NCBI GenBank assembly: GCA_947459455.1
Contig: CANHEC010000030.1
Coordinates: 1 to 10,359, forward strand
DNA length: 10,359 nucleotides
Source of the DNA: Chitinophagaceae bacterium
Lineage (GTDB): Bacteria > Bacteroidota > Bacteroidia > Chitinophagales > Chitinophagaceae
Direction: 5' to 3'
The notes below the pieces were generated by a model. That model had not been told where the DNA came from. It did not search any database and worked only from the letters and a program-made list of their open reading frames with translations. The translations under genes and the position numbers were made by a program. This document shows, piece by piece, positions 1 through 6,229 of the stretch. Position 1 is the first letter of the stretch. Each line of letters begins with the position of its first letter.

Positions 1-1214
1 CCTCGCTGGTACTCCAGCACTTTCCAGCCATTCAGCCAGTGCTCTACTCGGTTGTCGGGGTGCACCACTATCATGCCGCGGTTCCACTCGCCTATTTTGC
101 GGCGGGCCCTCGGCTCTCGCAGCGAGGGGATGAGATCGTACAGCGAAGCCAGTGTACGATTGCCCACGGCGCCCAACTTGGCATCGGGGTGCAGTTCGTC
201 ATCCAGCAGCTGGTACTCCAGCCCAATGGCCGAGCCGGTGTTGCCCTCCCGTTCGGTCACAAAATATTTGATGCCGCTATTGGCGCCGGGCGTCAGTTTA
301 AAATCGAATTGATAAATGAACGCGGAAAAGGTATCCGTTGTCACGATGTCACCGCCATTGGTGCTTTCACCACCGGTGGCGGGCTCTACGGTCAGCAGCC
401 CATCGGTCATGCGCCAGCCCTTTTCAGGAAAAGCGGCTTTGTAAGCCCCGCGCCAGCCGGTGCTTGTTTTGCCATCCCACAGCAGGCGTACGCCATTTTT
501 TTGCTCGGCAGGGCTCAGCAGGTTGGGGATGGTATTGACCACAAACACCTGGCCCAGCGGCGTGGGGGTAAAGCTGCCGGTGCGAATGCGCAGGTTGCGC
601 CACATGATGCGGCGGCCTTCCTGGTCGCGTTGGCCAATGCTGTGCACCTGCAGGGCTATAAAGCCGGCGGCTGTTACATCATCTATCAGGTGGGCAGCCT
701 CCTTGCCATTTACAAATGTGCGGATGCTGGTACCCAGGCATTCTATGCGGCACTTGTTCCACTGGCCGTGCTGGTACTGCAGCTTGGCGGTCGGGTTCAG
801 ATCCAGCGGATACAGCCAGTCGCGGCGGGCCTCATCGTAGATGCCGCCGGTCCAGCGCCGCGGCGAAGGGTCTATTTCAAACTGGTAGCCATGCACCCGC
901 CCGTCTTTGTAGTCAGGCTTGCTCAGGCTTCTGAACTGTACGCCCGAGTTCATAAAGCTGTCCAGCCTGAACTCAAATTCGAACACAAAATCGCCGTAAT
1001 CCTTTTCGGTAGCCAAAAAGGAGTTAGGCTCGCCAAACACCGTTTCACCCACAATAGCGCCGTTCTCTACTTTGTAGCGGGCCTTGCCATTCAGCTGCTT
1101 CCAGCCGCTCAGGTCTTTGCCATTGAAAAGCGATTGCCAGCCGCCGGCCGATTGGGCCGTGGCGCCAAGGCAGCTGATGAGGGTGAGGCCAAACAGCCAT
1201 TTGAATGCTTTCAT
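1..1214 (-). CDS. Two-domain DUF1080 (3-keto-disaccharide hydrolase) secreted protein, 3' end outside window
   Basis: An open frame of 404 codons runs leftwards from ATG at 1214-1212 and leaves the window without a stop, so the C-terminus is missing. The N-terminus (MKAFKWLFGLTLISC) is an export signal: L12-C15 fits a relaxed lipobox, and A18-T-A20 before Q21 would also suit ordinary signal peptidase, so lipoprotein versus soluble is undecided. Two similar DUF1080 (PF06439) concanavalin-like domains follow. The first, about residues 26-212, opens with GWQSLFNGKDLSGW and contains NSGVQFRS (89-96) and a VNGK loop (168-171). The second opens at about 241 with GVRLLWDGKTSTGW and includes NSGIKYF. 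The family hydrolyses 3-keto-glycosides produced by glycoside 3-dehydrogenases. It is divergent from the Gfo/Idh/MocA gene at 1340, a frequent pairing. The family call is firm; the sugar substrate is unknown. Confidence 0.9.
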   Translation of the reverse strand, partial: MKAFKWLFGLTLISCLGATAQSAGGWQSLFNGKDLSGWKQLNGKARYKVENGAIVGETVFGEPNSFLATEKDYGDFVFEFEFRLDSFMNSGVQFRSLSKPDYKDGRVHGYQFEIDPSPRRWTGGIYDEARRDWLYPLDLNPTAKLQYQHGQWNKCRIECLGTSIRTFVNGKEAAHLIDDVTAAGFIALQVHSIGQRDQEGRRIMWRNLRIRTGSFTPTPLGQVFVVNTIPNLLSPAEQKNGVRLLWDGKTSTGWRGAYKAAFPEKGWRMTDGLLTVEPATGGESTNGGDIVTTDTFSAFIYQFDFKLTPGANSGIKYFVTEREGNTGSAIGLEYQLLDDELHPDAKLGAVGNRTLASLYDLIPSLREPRARRKIGEWNRGMIVVHPDNRVEHWLNGWKVLEYQR

Positions 1215-1283
1215 AACTGGGTTGGTTGTAGCAGACGGGTACCGGGGCATGTACCCTGATCAATAGTTTTTTCTGTATACAAC

Positions 1284-1318
1284 TTTGGCGGCCGGTTGGC
1301 GGACGCCGGTTAACTTTA
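1284..1318 (+). promoter_or_regulatory. Candidate Bacteroidota promoter for the Gfo/Idh/MocA gene
   Basis: TTTG at 1284-1287 is followed after 23 nt by TAACTTTA (1311-1318), one mismatch from the Bacteroidota -7 element TAnnTTTG. The start would lie near 1325, giving a leader of about 15 nt ending in an A-rich stretch before ATG 1340, typical of genes without a Shine-Dalgarno. It is a motif match only. No equally good element was seen for the divergent DUF1080 gene in the same 125-bp gap. Confidence 0.45.
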
Positions 1319-1339
1319 GTTCAATATAAAAAGATAAAC

Positions 1340-2662
1340 ATGAGCAATCGTCGTCGCTTTTTGGCCAATGGCCTGCGGGTAGGCACCGGGCTGGCCCTGC
1401 TGGCAGGTACACCACTGGAAGTGCTGGCCGGCTACCGCCAGCGCATAGCTGCCAACGATAAGATAGGCGTAGCCCTGATAGGCTGCAAAGGCATGGGCTG
1501 GGCCAACCTGACCTCGATGCTGAAAATACCGCAAGCCACCTGCACTGCCCTGTGCGATGTAGATGATACTGTGCTGCGCCAGCGCCTGGCCGAGCTGGAC
1601 AAACTGGGCATGCGCCCCCAAACCCATACCGACTACCGCCGCCTGCTGGAGCAGGCCGATGTGGATGTGGTGATCATTGCCACGCCCGACCACTGGCACT
1701 GCCTGATGATGGCCGATGCCTGCGCCGCCGGCAAAGACGTGTACGTAGAAAAGCCGGCCGCTAACAGCATTGGCGAATCGGCCCTGATGGTAGCAGCCGC
1801 CAAACGCTACAACAAATTGGTACAGGTAAACCAATGGCAGCGCAGCCAGCAGCACTTCAAAGCGGCGATGGACTTTGTACAAAGCGGCAAACTGGGCACC
1901 ATTGCACAAACCAAAACCTGGATGTTCAACGGCGCTGGCCTGTTGGCCCCGGTGGCCGATGGCGCCGTGCCCGCCGGTGTAAACTATGATGCATGGTTGG
2001 GGCCGGCCCCACGCCGGGCCTTTAATGCCAATCGGTTTCATTACAATTTTCGCTGGTACTGGGACTATGCCGGCGGCCTGATGACCGACTGGGGCGTACA
2101 CCTGATAGACATGGTGCTGGTAGGCATGCAAGCCTCTATGCCGCTGCAGGTAAGCAGCTTTGGCGGCCACCTGGCCTACCCCACCGATGCCCGCGAAACC
2201 CCCGATACCCAGGTGGCGCTGTTCGACTTTGGCAAGTTTCAGATGAGCTGGGAGCATACCATGGGGCGGCGTTATGGCTTGTATGGGCTAGACCATGGCA
2301 TTGCGTTTGTGGGCAGCGAGGGTACCCTTTTACTCAACCGGAAGGGTTGGGAAGTAAAACCCGAACTAGATGGCCAGCGGCCCAAAATGGAAGCGATCAG
2401 CTGGCGGCCCAGCACCGATAATGGACTTGATCTTCATACGTCCAATTTTGTAAAAGCCCTGCAAAGCCGCGACGGCAGCCAGCTGAGCTGCCCCATAGAA
2501 GCCGGTGCACTGGTAGCACAGGTAAGCCACATGGGCAATGTAGCCTACCGCAGCGGCCAGCAGCTGCAGTGGGAGGCCAGCCGCCAGCGCTTTGCCCAAA
2601 AAGCAGCCAACGAGCTGCTGACACCGAGGTACCAAAATGGCTGGAAACTGCCCTCGATTTAA
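1340..2662 (+). CDS. Tat-exported Gfo/Idh/MocA family NAD(P)-dependent oxidoreductase
   Basis: The 440-residue protein begins with a twin-arginine signal (N3-R-R-R-F-L8 followed by a hydrophobic run to about A30), implying export of a folded, cofactor-loaded enzyme. The Rossmann fold starts at 41 with KIGVALIGCKGMG (nucleotide loop G48-G53), an acidic D73 ends the second strand, ATPDHWH is at 114-120, and the family EKP motif is at 137-139 (K138 is the usual catalytic/cofactor lysine). The C-terminal substrate domain has GGLMTDWGVHLID (245-257), with D250 and H254 in the conserved family positions. Members oxidise or reduce sugar and cyclitol hydroxyls. With the divergent DUF1080 hydrolase and the cytochrome c downstream, a role in making or reducing 3-keto-sugars in the envelope is inferred. 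The exact reaction and substrate cannot be read from sequence. Confidence 0.93.
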   Translation: MSNRRRFLANGLRVGTGLALLAGTPLEVLAGYRQRIAANDKIGVALIGCKGMGWANLTSMLKIPQATCTALCDVDDTVLRQRLAELDKLGMRPQTHTDYRRLLEQADVDVVIIATPDHWHCLMMADACAAGKDVYVEKPAANSIGESALMVAAAKRYNKLVQVNQWQRSQQHFKAAMDFVQSGKLGTIAQTKTWMFNGAGLLAPVADGAVPAGVNYDAWLGPAPRRAFNANRFHYNFRWYWDYAGGLMTDWGVHLIDMVLVGMQASMPLQVSSFGGHLAYPTDARETPDTQVALFDFGKFQMSWEHTMGRRYGLYGLDHGIAFVGSEGTLLLNRKGWEVKPELDGQRPKMEAISWRPSTDNGLDLHTSNFVKALQSRDGSQLSCPIEAGALVAQVSHMGNVAYRSGQQLQWEASRQRFAQKAANELLTPRYQNGWKLPSI

Positions 2663-2697
2663 CGAAGTACAAAAAGACCTCAGCCACTGCTGTCGGC

Positions 2698-2705
2698 TAC
2701 CTTTG
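2698..2705 (+). promoter_or_regulatory. Perfect -7 element TACCTTTG five bases before the cytochrome c start
   Basis: TACCTTTG exactly matches the Bacteroidota -7 consensus TAnnTTTG and ends 5 nt before ATG 2711. Transcription would start at or next to the ATG, giving a leaderless mRNA. No convincing TTG element is visible 17-23 nt upstream, so the promoter may be weak or the match fortuitous. The gene could also be read through from the oxidoreductase 48 nt upstream. Confidence 0.4.
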
Positions 2706-2710
2706 CGCCC

Positions 2711-3097
2711 ATGAAAAAGTGGATGCGCTGGCTGCCGGTATTGGCACTGCTGGGCTGTGCCGAAAGCGAGCCGGCCCCTGCCGAAACCAAGCGGGCCATT
2801 GCCAGCACCAATACGGCCCACGAGGCCGGCAAAAAGCTGTTTTTCAGCAAATGCGCCAGCTGCCATATGGTAAACAAAGAGCTGACTGGCCCCGCCCTGA
2901 AGGGCGTGCAGCAGCGCTGGCCCGATCGGCAAAAGCTGTACGCTTTTATTCGCAACAGCGACTCGGTCATTCAGGTAGATAGCTACGCTAAAAACCTGTG
3001 GCTGCAGTACAACCAAACAGCCATGACCCCCCACCCCGATCTGACCGATGAACAAATCGGCCAAATCCTGAATTATATCGCATCGGTCAGCGAATAA
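2711..3097 (+). CDS. Lipoprotein monohaem cytochrome c (class I)
   Basis: This 128-residue protein has a lipoprotein signal (lipobox L13-L-G-C16), an Ala/Pro/Glu-rich linker to about residue 35, then a small class I cytochrome c domain. The haem-binding motif CASCH is at 48-52, TGPAL follows at 59-63, and M105 in the AMTPHPDLTDEQIGQIL context is the likely sixth haem ligand. The helix ILNYIASV (119-126) closes the fold. It is a membrane-anchored electron carrier. It starts 48 nt after the Gfo/Idh/MocA gene on the same strand, so the two may be co-transcribed, though TACCTTTG just upstream could give it its own promoter. A role accepting electrons from periplasmic sugar dehydrogenation is inferred from the neighbours. 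The family assignment is secure; the redox partner is not known. Confidence 0.93.
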   Translation: MKKWMRWLPVLALLGCAESEPAPAETKRAIASTNTAHEAGKKLFFSKCASCHMVNKELTGPALKGVQQRWPDRQKLYAFIRNSDSVIQVDSYAKNLWLQYNQTAMTPHPDLTDEQIGQILNYIASVSE

Positions 3098-3135
3098 ATC
3101 GACTCGCCTGGCCCCATCACCAGAAGGAACGACAG

Positions 3136-3489
3136 ATGATACACGTATACGGCATTCCCAACTGCGACTCAGTAAAGAAGGCCCTGCAATGGCTGAAAGT
3201 ACAGCAGGTGCCGCACCAGTTTCACGATTTTAAGAAGGAGGGCGTGACCAAAGCCCAACTGGAAAACTGGCTGAAGCAAACCAGCGCAGCCAAACTGGTA
3301 AATAAGAAAGGCACCACCTGGCGGGCCCTATCGGCCGAAGAGCAGGCACAGGCCGATACCAAAAAAGGAGCGGTGGCACTGATGATGGAAAAAACATCGG
3401 TAATCAAGCGGCCGGTGCTGCTAAAAGACGAGCAGGTAATAGCCGTAGGCTACGATGAGCAGCTGTATGCAGAAAAGCTGAAAGGCTGA
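3136..3489 (+). CDS. ArsC/Spx-family (YffB-like) thioredoxin-fold protein
   Basis: The 117-residue protein matches the ArsC/Spx family in length and motifs. It opens with strand MIHVYGIPNC, with the single active-site-type Cys C10 followed by DSVKKA, as in the YffB branch (YGIxNCDxxKKA). The pattern WLKxxxxxxxFHDFKKEGV (19-37) and the cis-proline-type segment VIKRPVLL near 89-96 complete the thioredoxin-like fold. Arsenate reductases of this fold use extra Arg/Cys residues that cannot be assigned here, so arsenate reduction should not be assumed; glutathione- or thiol-dependent reductase or regulator is equally possible. The ATG is supported by the purine-rich AGAAGGA at 3122-3128, 7 nt upstream. 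It lies 38 nt after the cytochrome c gene, probably as the last gene of that unit, and its stop codon sits inside a terminator-like hairpin. Confidence 0.88.
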   Translation: MIHVYGIPNCDSVKKALQWLKVQQVPHQFHDFKKEGVTKAQLENWLKQTSAAKLVNKKGTTWRALSAEEQAQADTKKGAVALMMEKTSVIKRPVLLKDEQVIAVGYDEQLYAEKLKG

Positions 3490-3513
3490 GCCGCCGCAGC
3501 GAACTCAGCCTTT
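3481..3513. terminator. Hairpin terminator overlapping the arsC-like stop codon
   Basis: AAAGGCTGAG (3481-3490) and CTCAGCCTTT (3504-3513) form a perfect 10-bp stem with a 13-nt loop. The TGA stop at 3487-3489 lies inside the left arm. The T-run is short in either direction, but the hairpin sits between convergent genes (arsC-like on +, hypothetical at 3550-3876 on -), so a bidirectional terminator is the likely role. Confidence 0.65.
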
Positions 3514-3549
3514 CCATAACTATAAAAAACGGGCCGATGAGGCAGCTAT

Positions 3550-3876
3550 TCAAAGCTTGCCTTCCAGTTCGTTGAATTTGTCTTTACCTTTTTCCAGCAG
3601 GTCTTCGGCCTTGTCGGCAGCCTGCCTGGCAAAGTCTTCTATTTTCTCGCCCAGTTCGCCCGGTACTACGTCCGAAATTTTATCGAGCCACGAATCTGCT
3701 CCGGCTGCAGGCGCTGCGGGGGCTGCAGCCTGGCCACCACCCAGCACATTGTCTACGGCGCCGGCCAGCATCGGAAACTTTTCAGTCACAAACTGCTTGA
3801 TTACGGCAATGGTTTTAGCGGCCTGGTCGGCACTGAGGCCCGCTTCGCTGGTCAGCTTATTCATCAGTTCGGTCAT
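3550..3876 (-). CDS. Small acidic hypothetical protein with Ala/Pro linker and amphipathic C-terminal helix
   Basis: The 108-residue product shows no catalytic motif, signal peptide or membrane segment. Residues 1-48 look like a helical domain (MTELMNKLTSEAGLSADQAAKTIAVIKQFV, then a Gly-rich LGGG turn at 45-48), loosely like small DUF2267/DUF2780-type domains. Residues 49-60 are an Ala/Pro/Gly linker. Residues 61-108 are strongly charged, predicted amphipathic helix rich in Asp, Glu and Lys, ending KGKDKFNELEGKL. ATG 3876 is taken as the start; M5 (3864) is an in-frame alternative. It lies downstream of clpX on the same strand but beyond the clpX terminator, so it is probably a separate unit. 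Codon use is like the neighbours, which supports a real gene. Function is unknown. Confidence 0.75.
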   Translation of the reverse strand: MTELMNKLTSEAGLSADQAAKTIAVIKQFVTEKFPMLAGAVDNVLGGGQAAAPAAPAAGADSWLDKISDVVPGELGEKIEDFARQAADKAEDLLEKGKDKFNELEGKL

Positions 3877-3949
3877 CGCTGTACGGTTTTACGGTGTTTG
3901 GTGAAACAGAAAAAACAGGAGTGTAAAGAAACAGCATGGCTGCCACTCG

Positions 3950-3983
3950 GCACAAGAAAAAGCCCCGCAAATTGCGAGGCTTT
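3950..3983 (-). terminator. Intrinsic terminator of clpX
   Basis: Read on the minus strand, AAAGCCTCGC (3983-3974) pairs with GCGGGGCTTT (3968-3959), ten pairs including one U-G wobble, around a 5-nt AATTT loop. It is followed by TTCTTGTG (3958-3951), continuing the T run of the arm. It begins 26 nt after the clpX stop. On the plus strand the same position is a C/A mismatch, so the orientation favours clpX. Confidence 0.8.
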
Positions 3984-4009
3984 ATTATTTCTTGATGCTG
4001 GCACGTAGA

Positions 4010-5251
4010 TCAGGCTACCCGCAGCTTGCTCATCTTACTGTTTTCAAACTGCTGGCGGGCATACTCCAGTGTCACTTCAAACGTTTTTTCCTTCATGCTG
4101 GGCATGTCGTACATGGCATCGGTCAGTATGTGTTCGCAAATGCTGCGCAGGCCACGGGCACCCAGCTTAAAGTCGAGGGCCTTTTGCACGATGTAATCAA
4201 ATACGGCCGGTTCAAAGCTTAGCTGAATTCCTTCCAGTTCAAACAATTTGCTGTACTGGCGAATCAGCGAGTTTTTAGGCTCGGTAAGAATGCTGCGCAG
4301 GGTGCTGGCATCCAGCGGATCGAGGTGGGTAACGACCGGCAGGCGACCCAGCAGCTCGGGGATGAGGCCAAACGACTTGAGGTCGGTAGCGTTCACAAAC
4401 TGCAGCAGGTTTTTCTTCTGGTATTCCATCAGCTCCTTGTCTACATTAAAGCCGATGGCATTGGTATTCACCCGGCGGGCAATGATCTTGTCGACACCAT
4501 CGAAAGCGCCGCCTGCAACGAACAAGATGTTTTGGGTATTCACCTTGATCATTTTTTGCTCGGGGTGCTTGCGGCCACCCTGCGGTGGCACCAGCACCTC
4601 GGTACCCTCCAGCATTTTCAGCAGGCCCTGCTGTACGCCCTCGCCGCTTACGTCGCGGGTGATGCTGGGGTTGTCGCCCTTGCGGGCTATTTTGTCTATT
4701 TCGTCGATGTACACAATGCCACGCTCAGCTGCCTGCACATCGTAGTCGCAGTTTTGCAGCAAGCGGGTCAGCATGCTTTCTACGTCTTCGCCTACATAGC
4801 CTGCTTCCGTAAACACCGTGGCATCTACAATGGCAAACGGCACATTGAGCAATCGGGCAATGGTTTTTGCCAGCAGGGTTTTGCCGGTACCGGTTTCGCC
4901 CACCAGTATGATGTTGCTCTTTTCAATTTCTACTTCGTCGGGGTTTACCTTTTGGGTAAGGCGCTTATAATGATTGTACACCGCCACGCTCAGTATCTTC
5001 TTCGCCTCATCCTGGCCAATGACATACTGATCGAGGAACTGTTTGATTTCGCGGGGCTTGCGAATATTGAGTTTGAAAGCGCCGGGCGCTGTAAACCGGT
5101 GGCTTTGTACCGCCACCTCCTGCTCCACTATTTCGCGGGCACTTTCTACACATTGGTCACAGATGTGCACGTTGTCTTGTCCGGCAATCAGGATTTTCAC
5201 CTCATCGCGGCTTTTACCACAAAACGAACAATGCAAGATTGATTTTGCCAT
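4010..5251 (-). CDS. clpX: ATP-dependent Clp protease ATP-binding subunit ClpX
   Basis: A full-length 413-residue ClpX, the AAA+ unfoldase that feeds tagged substrates to ClpP. The N-terminal C4 zinc domain has C8, C11, C31 and C34. Walker A GETGTGKT is at 118-125, the substrate-gripping pore loop GYVGE at 151-155, Walker B IVYIDE at 179-184, the second pore loop RKH at 227-229, and the ClpP-docking IGF tripeptide at 266-268. PELLGR (298-303) and a sensor-2 GARGLRS near 365 complete the AAA+ module, so every element needed for ATPase activity and ClpP docking is present. In this window it is separated from both clpP genes by about 3 kb of other genes, and it has its own promoter and leader hairpin upstream plus a terminator downstream. 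Confidence 0.99.
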   Translation of the reverse strand: MAKSILHCSFCGKSRDEVKILIAGQDNVHICDQCVESAREIVEQEVAVQSHRFTAPGAFKLNIRKPREIKQFLDQYVIGQDEAKKILSVAVYNHYKRLTQKVNPDEVEIEKSNIILVGETGTGKTLLAKTIARLLNVPFAIVDATVFTEAGYVGEDVESMLTRLLQNCDYDVQAAERGIVYIDEIDKIARKGDNPSITRDVSGEGVQQGLLKMLEGTEVLVPPQGGRKHPEQKMIKVNTQNILFVAGGAFDGVDKIIARRVNTNAIGFNVDKELMEYQKKNLLQFVNATDLKSFGLIPELLGRLPVVTHLDPLDASTLRSILTEPKNSLIRQYSKLFELEGIQLSFEPAVFDYIVQKALDFKLGARGLRSICEHILTDAMYDMPSMKEKTFEVTLEYARQQFENSKMSKLRVA

Positions 5252-5272
5252 ACCACTAAGCTCATGTATACG

Positions 5273-5298
5273 AATAGCCCTGCCAAAACAGGGCTATT
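5273..5298. repeat. Perfect 10-bp inverted repeat in the clpX leader
   Basis: AATAGCCCTG (5273-5282) and CAGGGCTATT (5289-5298) are perfect complements around a 6-nt loop. With the clpX promoter placed at 5308-5338, transcription would start near 5301, so this stem forms the very 5' end of the clpX mRNA, 21 nt before its ATG. It has no T-run on either strand, so it is not an ordinary terminator. mRNA stabilisation or regulation of translation is inferred. Confidence 0.7.
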
Positions 5299-5307
5299 GC
5301 GGGGCGG

Positions 5308-5338
5308 TAAAAGTATAATGAATAATTGGTAAAGCAAA
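5308..5338 (-). promoter_or_regulatory. clpX promoter, Bacteroidota type
   Basis: On the minus strand TTTG (5338-5335) is followed after exactly 19 nt by TACTTTTA (5315-5308), one mismatch from TAnnTTTG. Spacing matches the Bacteroidota sigma-A-type consensus. The predicted start near 5301 gives a leader of about 50 nt before ATG 5251. Confidence 0.6.
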
Positions 5339-5536
5339 GCGAAGTGTGGAACCATCCTGACCGGAACGGCCGTTGAAGCCCGCCGGAAGTGGCGTGGATA
5401 GCTGGTTTTCAGCGGTTTGGCTGCCAGCCAGGTATTGGTTTAAGCCCTGCGACACAGTGGCCATCCTTTGTTTGGCAAAGAGCCAAAAGCACATGGCTGA
5501 GGCGTACTTTGTCGACGAACACAAAAAGCTGCCTTG

Positions 5537-6112
5537 ATGATCAACATCCGTTTACTCTGCTGCTCATTGACACTCCTGATGGCCACAGCCGCTTCAGCTT
5601 CGCCCAATGACCTGGTGCCAGGCTACATCATTAAGCCCAATGGAGATACGCTGTGGGGCACCATTAATTTGGGCGGCTTTAAAAGAGCCACCAATTCGGA
5701 ATATGTAACGCTGATAGACTCAACCGGGGTGGCCGTAAAATACAAGGCAAAGGACGGCGAAGTGCTGGGTTACGGCATCAAGCCACTGCTGGAAAGAAGA
5801 ATGGATTTCCTGTATTTCAGCGTAAAGCCGGCCGTAGAAAGCGGATTTTTTCAGCGCTACACCACAGGTACCAGATACACGCTGTACTACCGCATGATGT
5901 CGGCCAATATGGGCACCGTAGAGTCCACCTCGCCTTACTATGTGCTGGTGAATGCCAAGGGAGCGTATGCCTACTTTGGCACCTGCACCATTTGCGGATG
6001 GAAAAAGAAAATGCGGGAGATTATGAAGGAGGATGACCCGGCAGTACTGGCGGAATTGGAAGAGCTACGGGGGAAGGACATTCCGGAGTTTGTGCTTCGG
6101 CACAAGGGGTAG
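5537..6112 (+). CDS. Secreted hypothetical protein
   Basis: The ATG at 5537 gives 191 residues; an in-frame TTG one codon earlier is less likely. The N-terminus (INIRLLCCSLTLLMATAASAS) is a signal peptide with a probable cut after the Ala-rich SAS segment. The mature part starts with GYIIKPNGDTLWGTI, a short beta-type pattern common in secreted Bacteroidota proteins of unknown function, followed by an aromatic-rich region (YTTGTRYTLYYRMM). Near the C-terminus come CTICGWKKK and then a charged helix rich in Glu and Lys ending ELRGKDIPEFVLRHKG. The CTIC pair could be a disulfide or metal site, but there is too little to claim one. It is the only plus-strand gene between clpX and clpP, transcribed towards hipT. 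I do not recognise a named family. Confidence 0.75.
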   Translation: MINIRLLCCSLTLLMATAASASPNDLVPGYIIKPNGDTLWGTINLGGFKRATNSEYVTLIDSTGVAVKYKAKDGEVLGYGIKPLLERRMDFLYFSVKPAVESGFFQRYTTGTRYTLYYRMMSANMGTVESTSPYYVLVNAKGAYAYFGTCTICGWKKKMREIMKEDDPAVLAELEELRGKDIPEFVLRHKG

Positions 6113-6145
6113 CAACTACTGATACTGCGAATAGTTGAACGATTT

Positions 6146-6182
6146 AAATAAAACAAACAGCAGACTTCGATGTAGCCTGCTG
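6146..6182 (-). terminator. Intrinsic terminator of the hipBST operon
   Basis: On the minus strand CAGCAGGCT (6182-6174) pairs with AGTCTGCTG (6166-6158), nine pairs including one G-U, around a 7-nt loop. It is followed by TTTGTTTTATT (6157-6147). It lies about 48 nt after the hipT stop codon. Confidence 0.75.
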
Positions 6183-6229
6183 CTGCCGCCATCATGCATC
6201 ACTGCTCGACGTGGTTACTAAAGGTTATT

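Noticed and set aside
39..1259. A 406-codon open frame on the plus strand across the DUF1080 gene
   Set aside because: It is antisense to a clear two-domain DUF1080 protein with a signal peptide, and its translation has no recognisable domain. It reflects the codon bias of the real gene.
1316..2257. A 313-codon open frame on the minus strand over the Gfo/Idh/MocA gene
   Set aside because: Antisense shadow: His/Gly/Tyr-rich composition without motifs, while the plus strand carries a complete oxidoreductase.
4325..5242. A 305-codon plus-strand open frame opposite clpX
   Set aside because: Antisense to a fully intact ClpX; the translation has no family features.
5365..5487. Short palindromes in the clpX upstream region (AACGGCCGTT at 5365-5374; TTTGGC/GCCAAA at 5471-5487)
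   Set aside because: Short, unique and not repeated; length is within what chance gives in a gap of this size.
5294..5524. A 76-codon minus-strand open frame upstream of clpX
   Set aside because: The clpX promoter motif and one arm of the leader hairpin lie in or at its end, and the translation shows no domain or conserved pattern.
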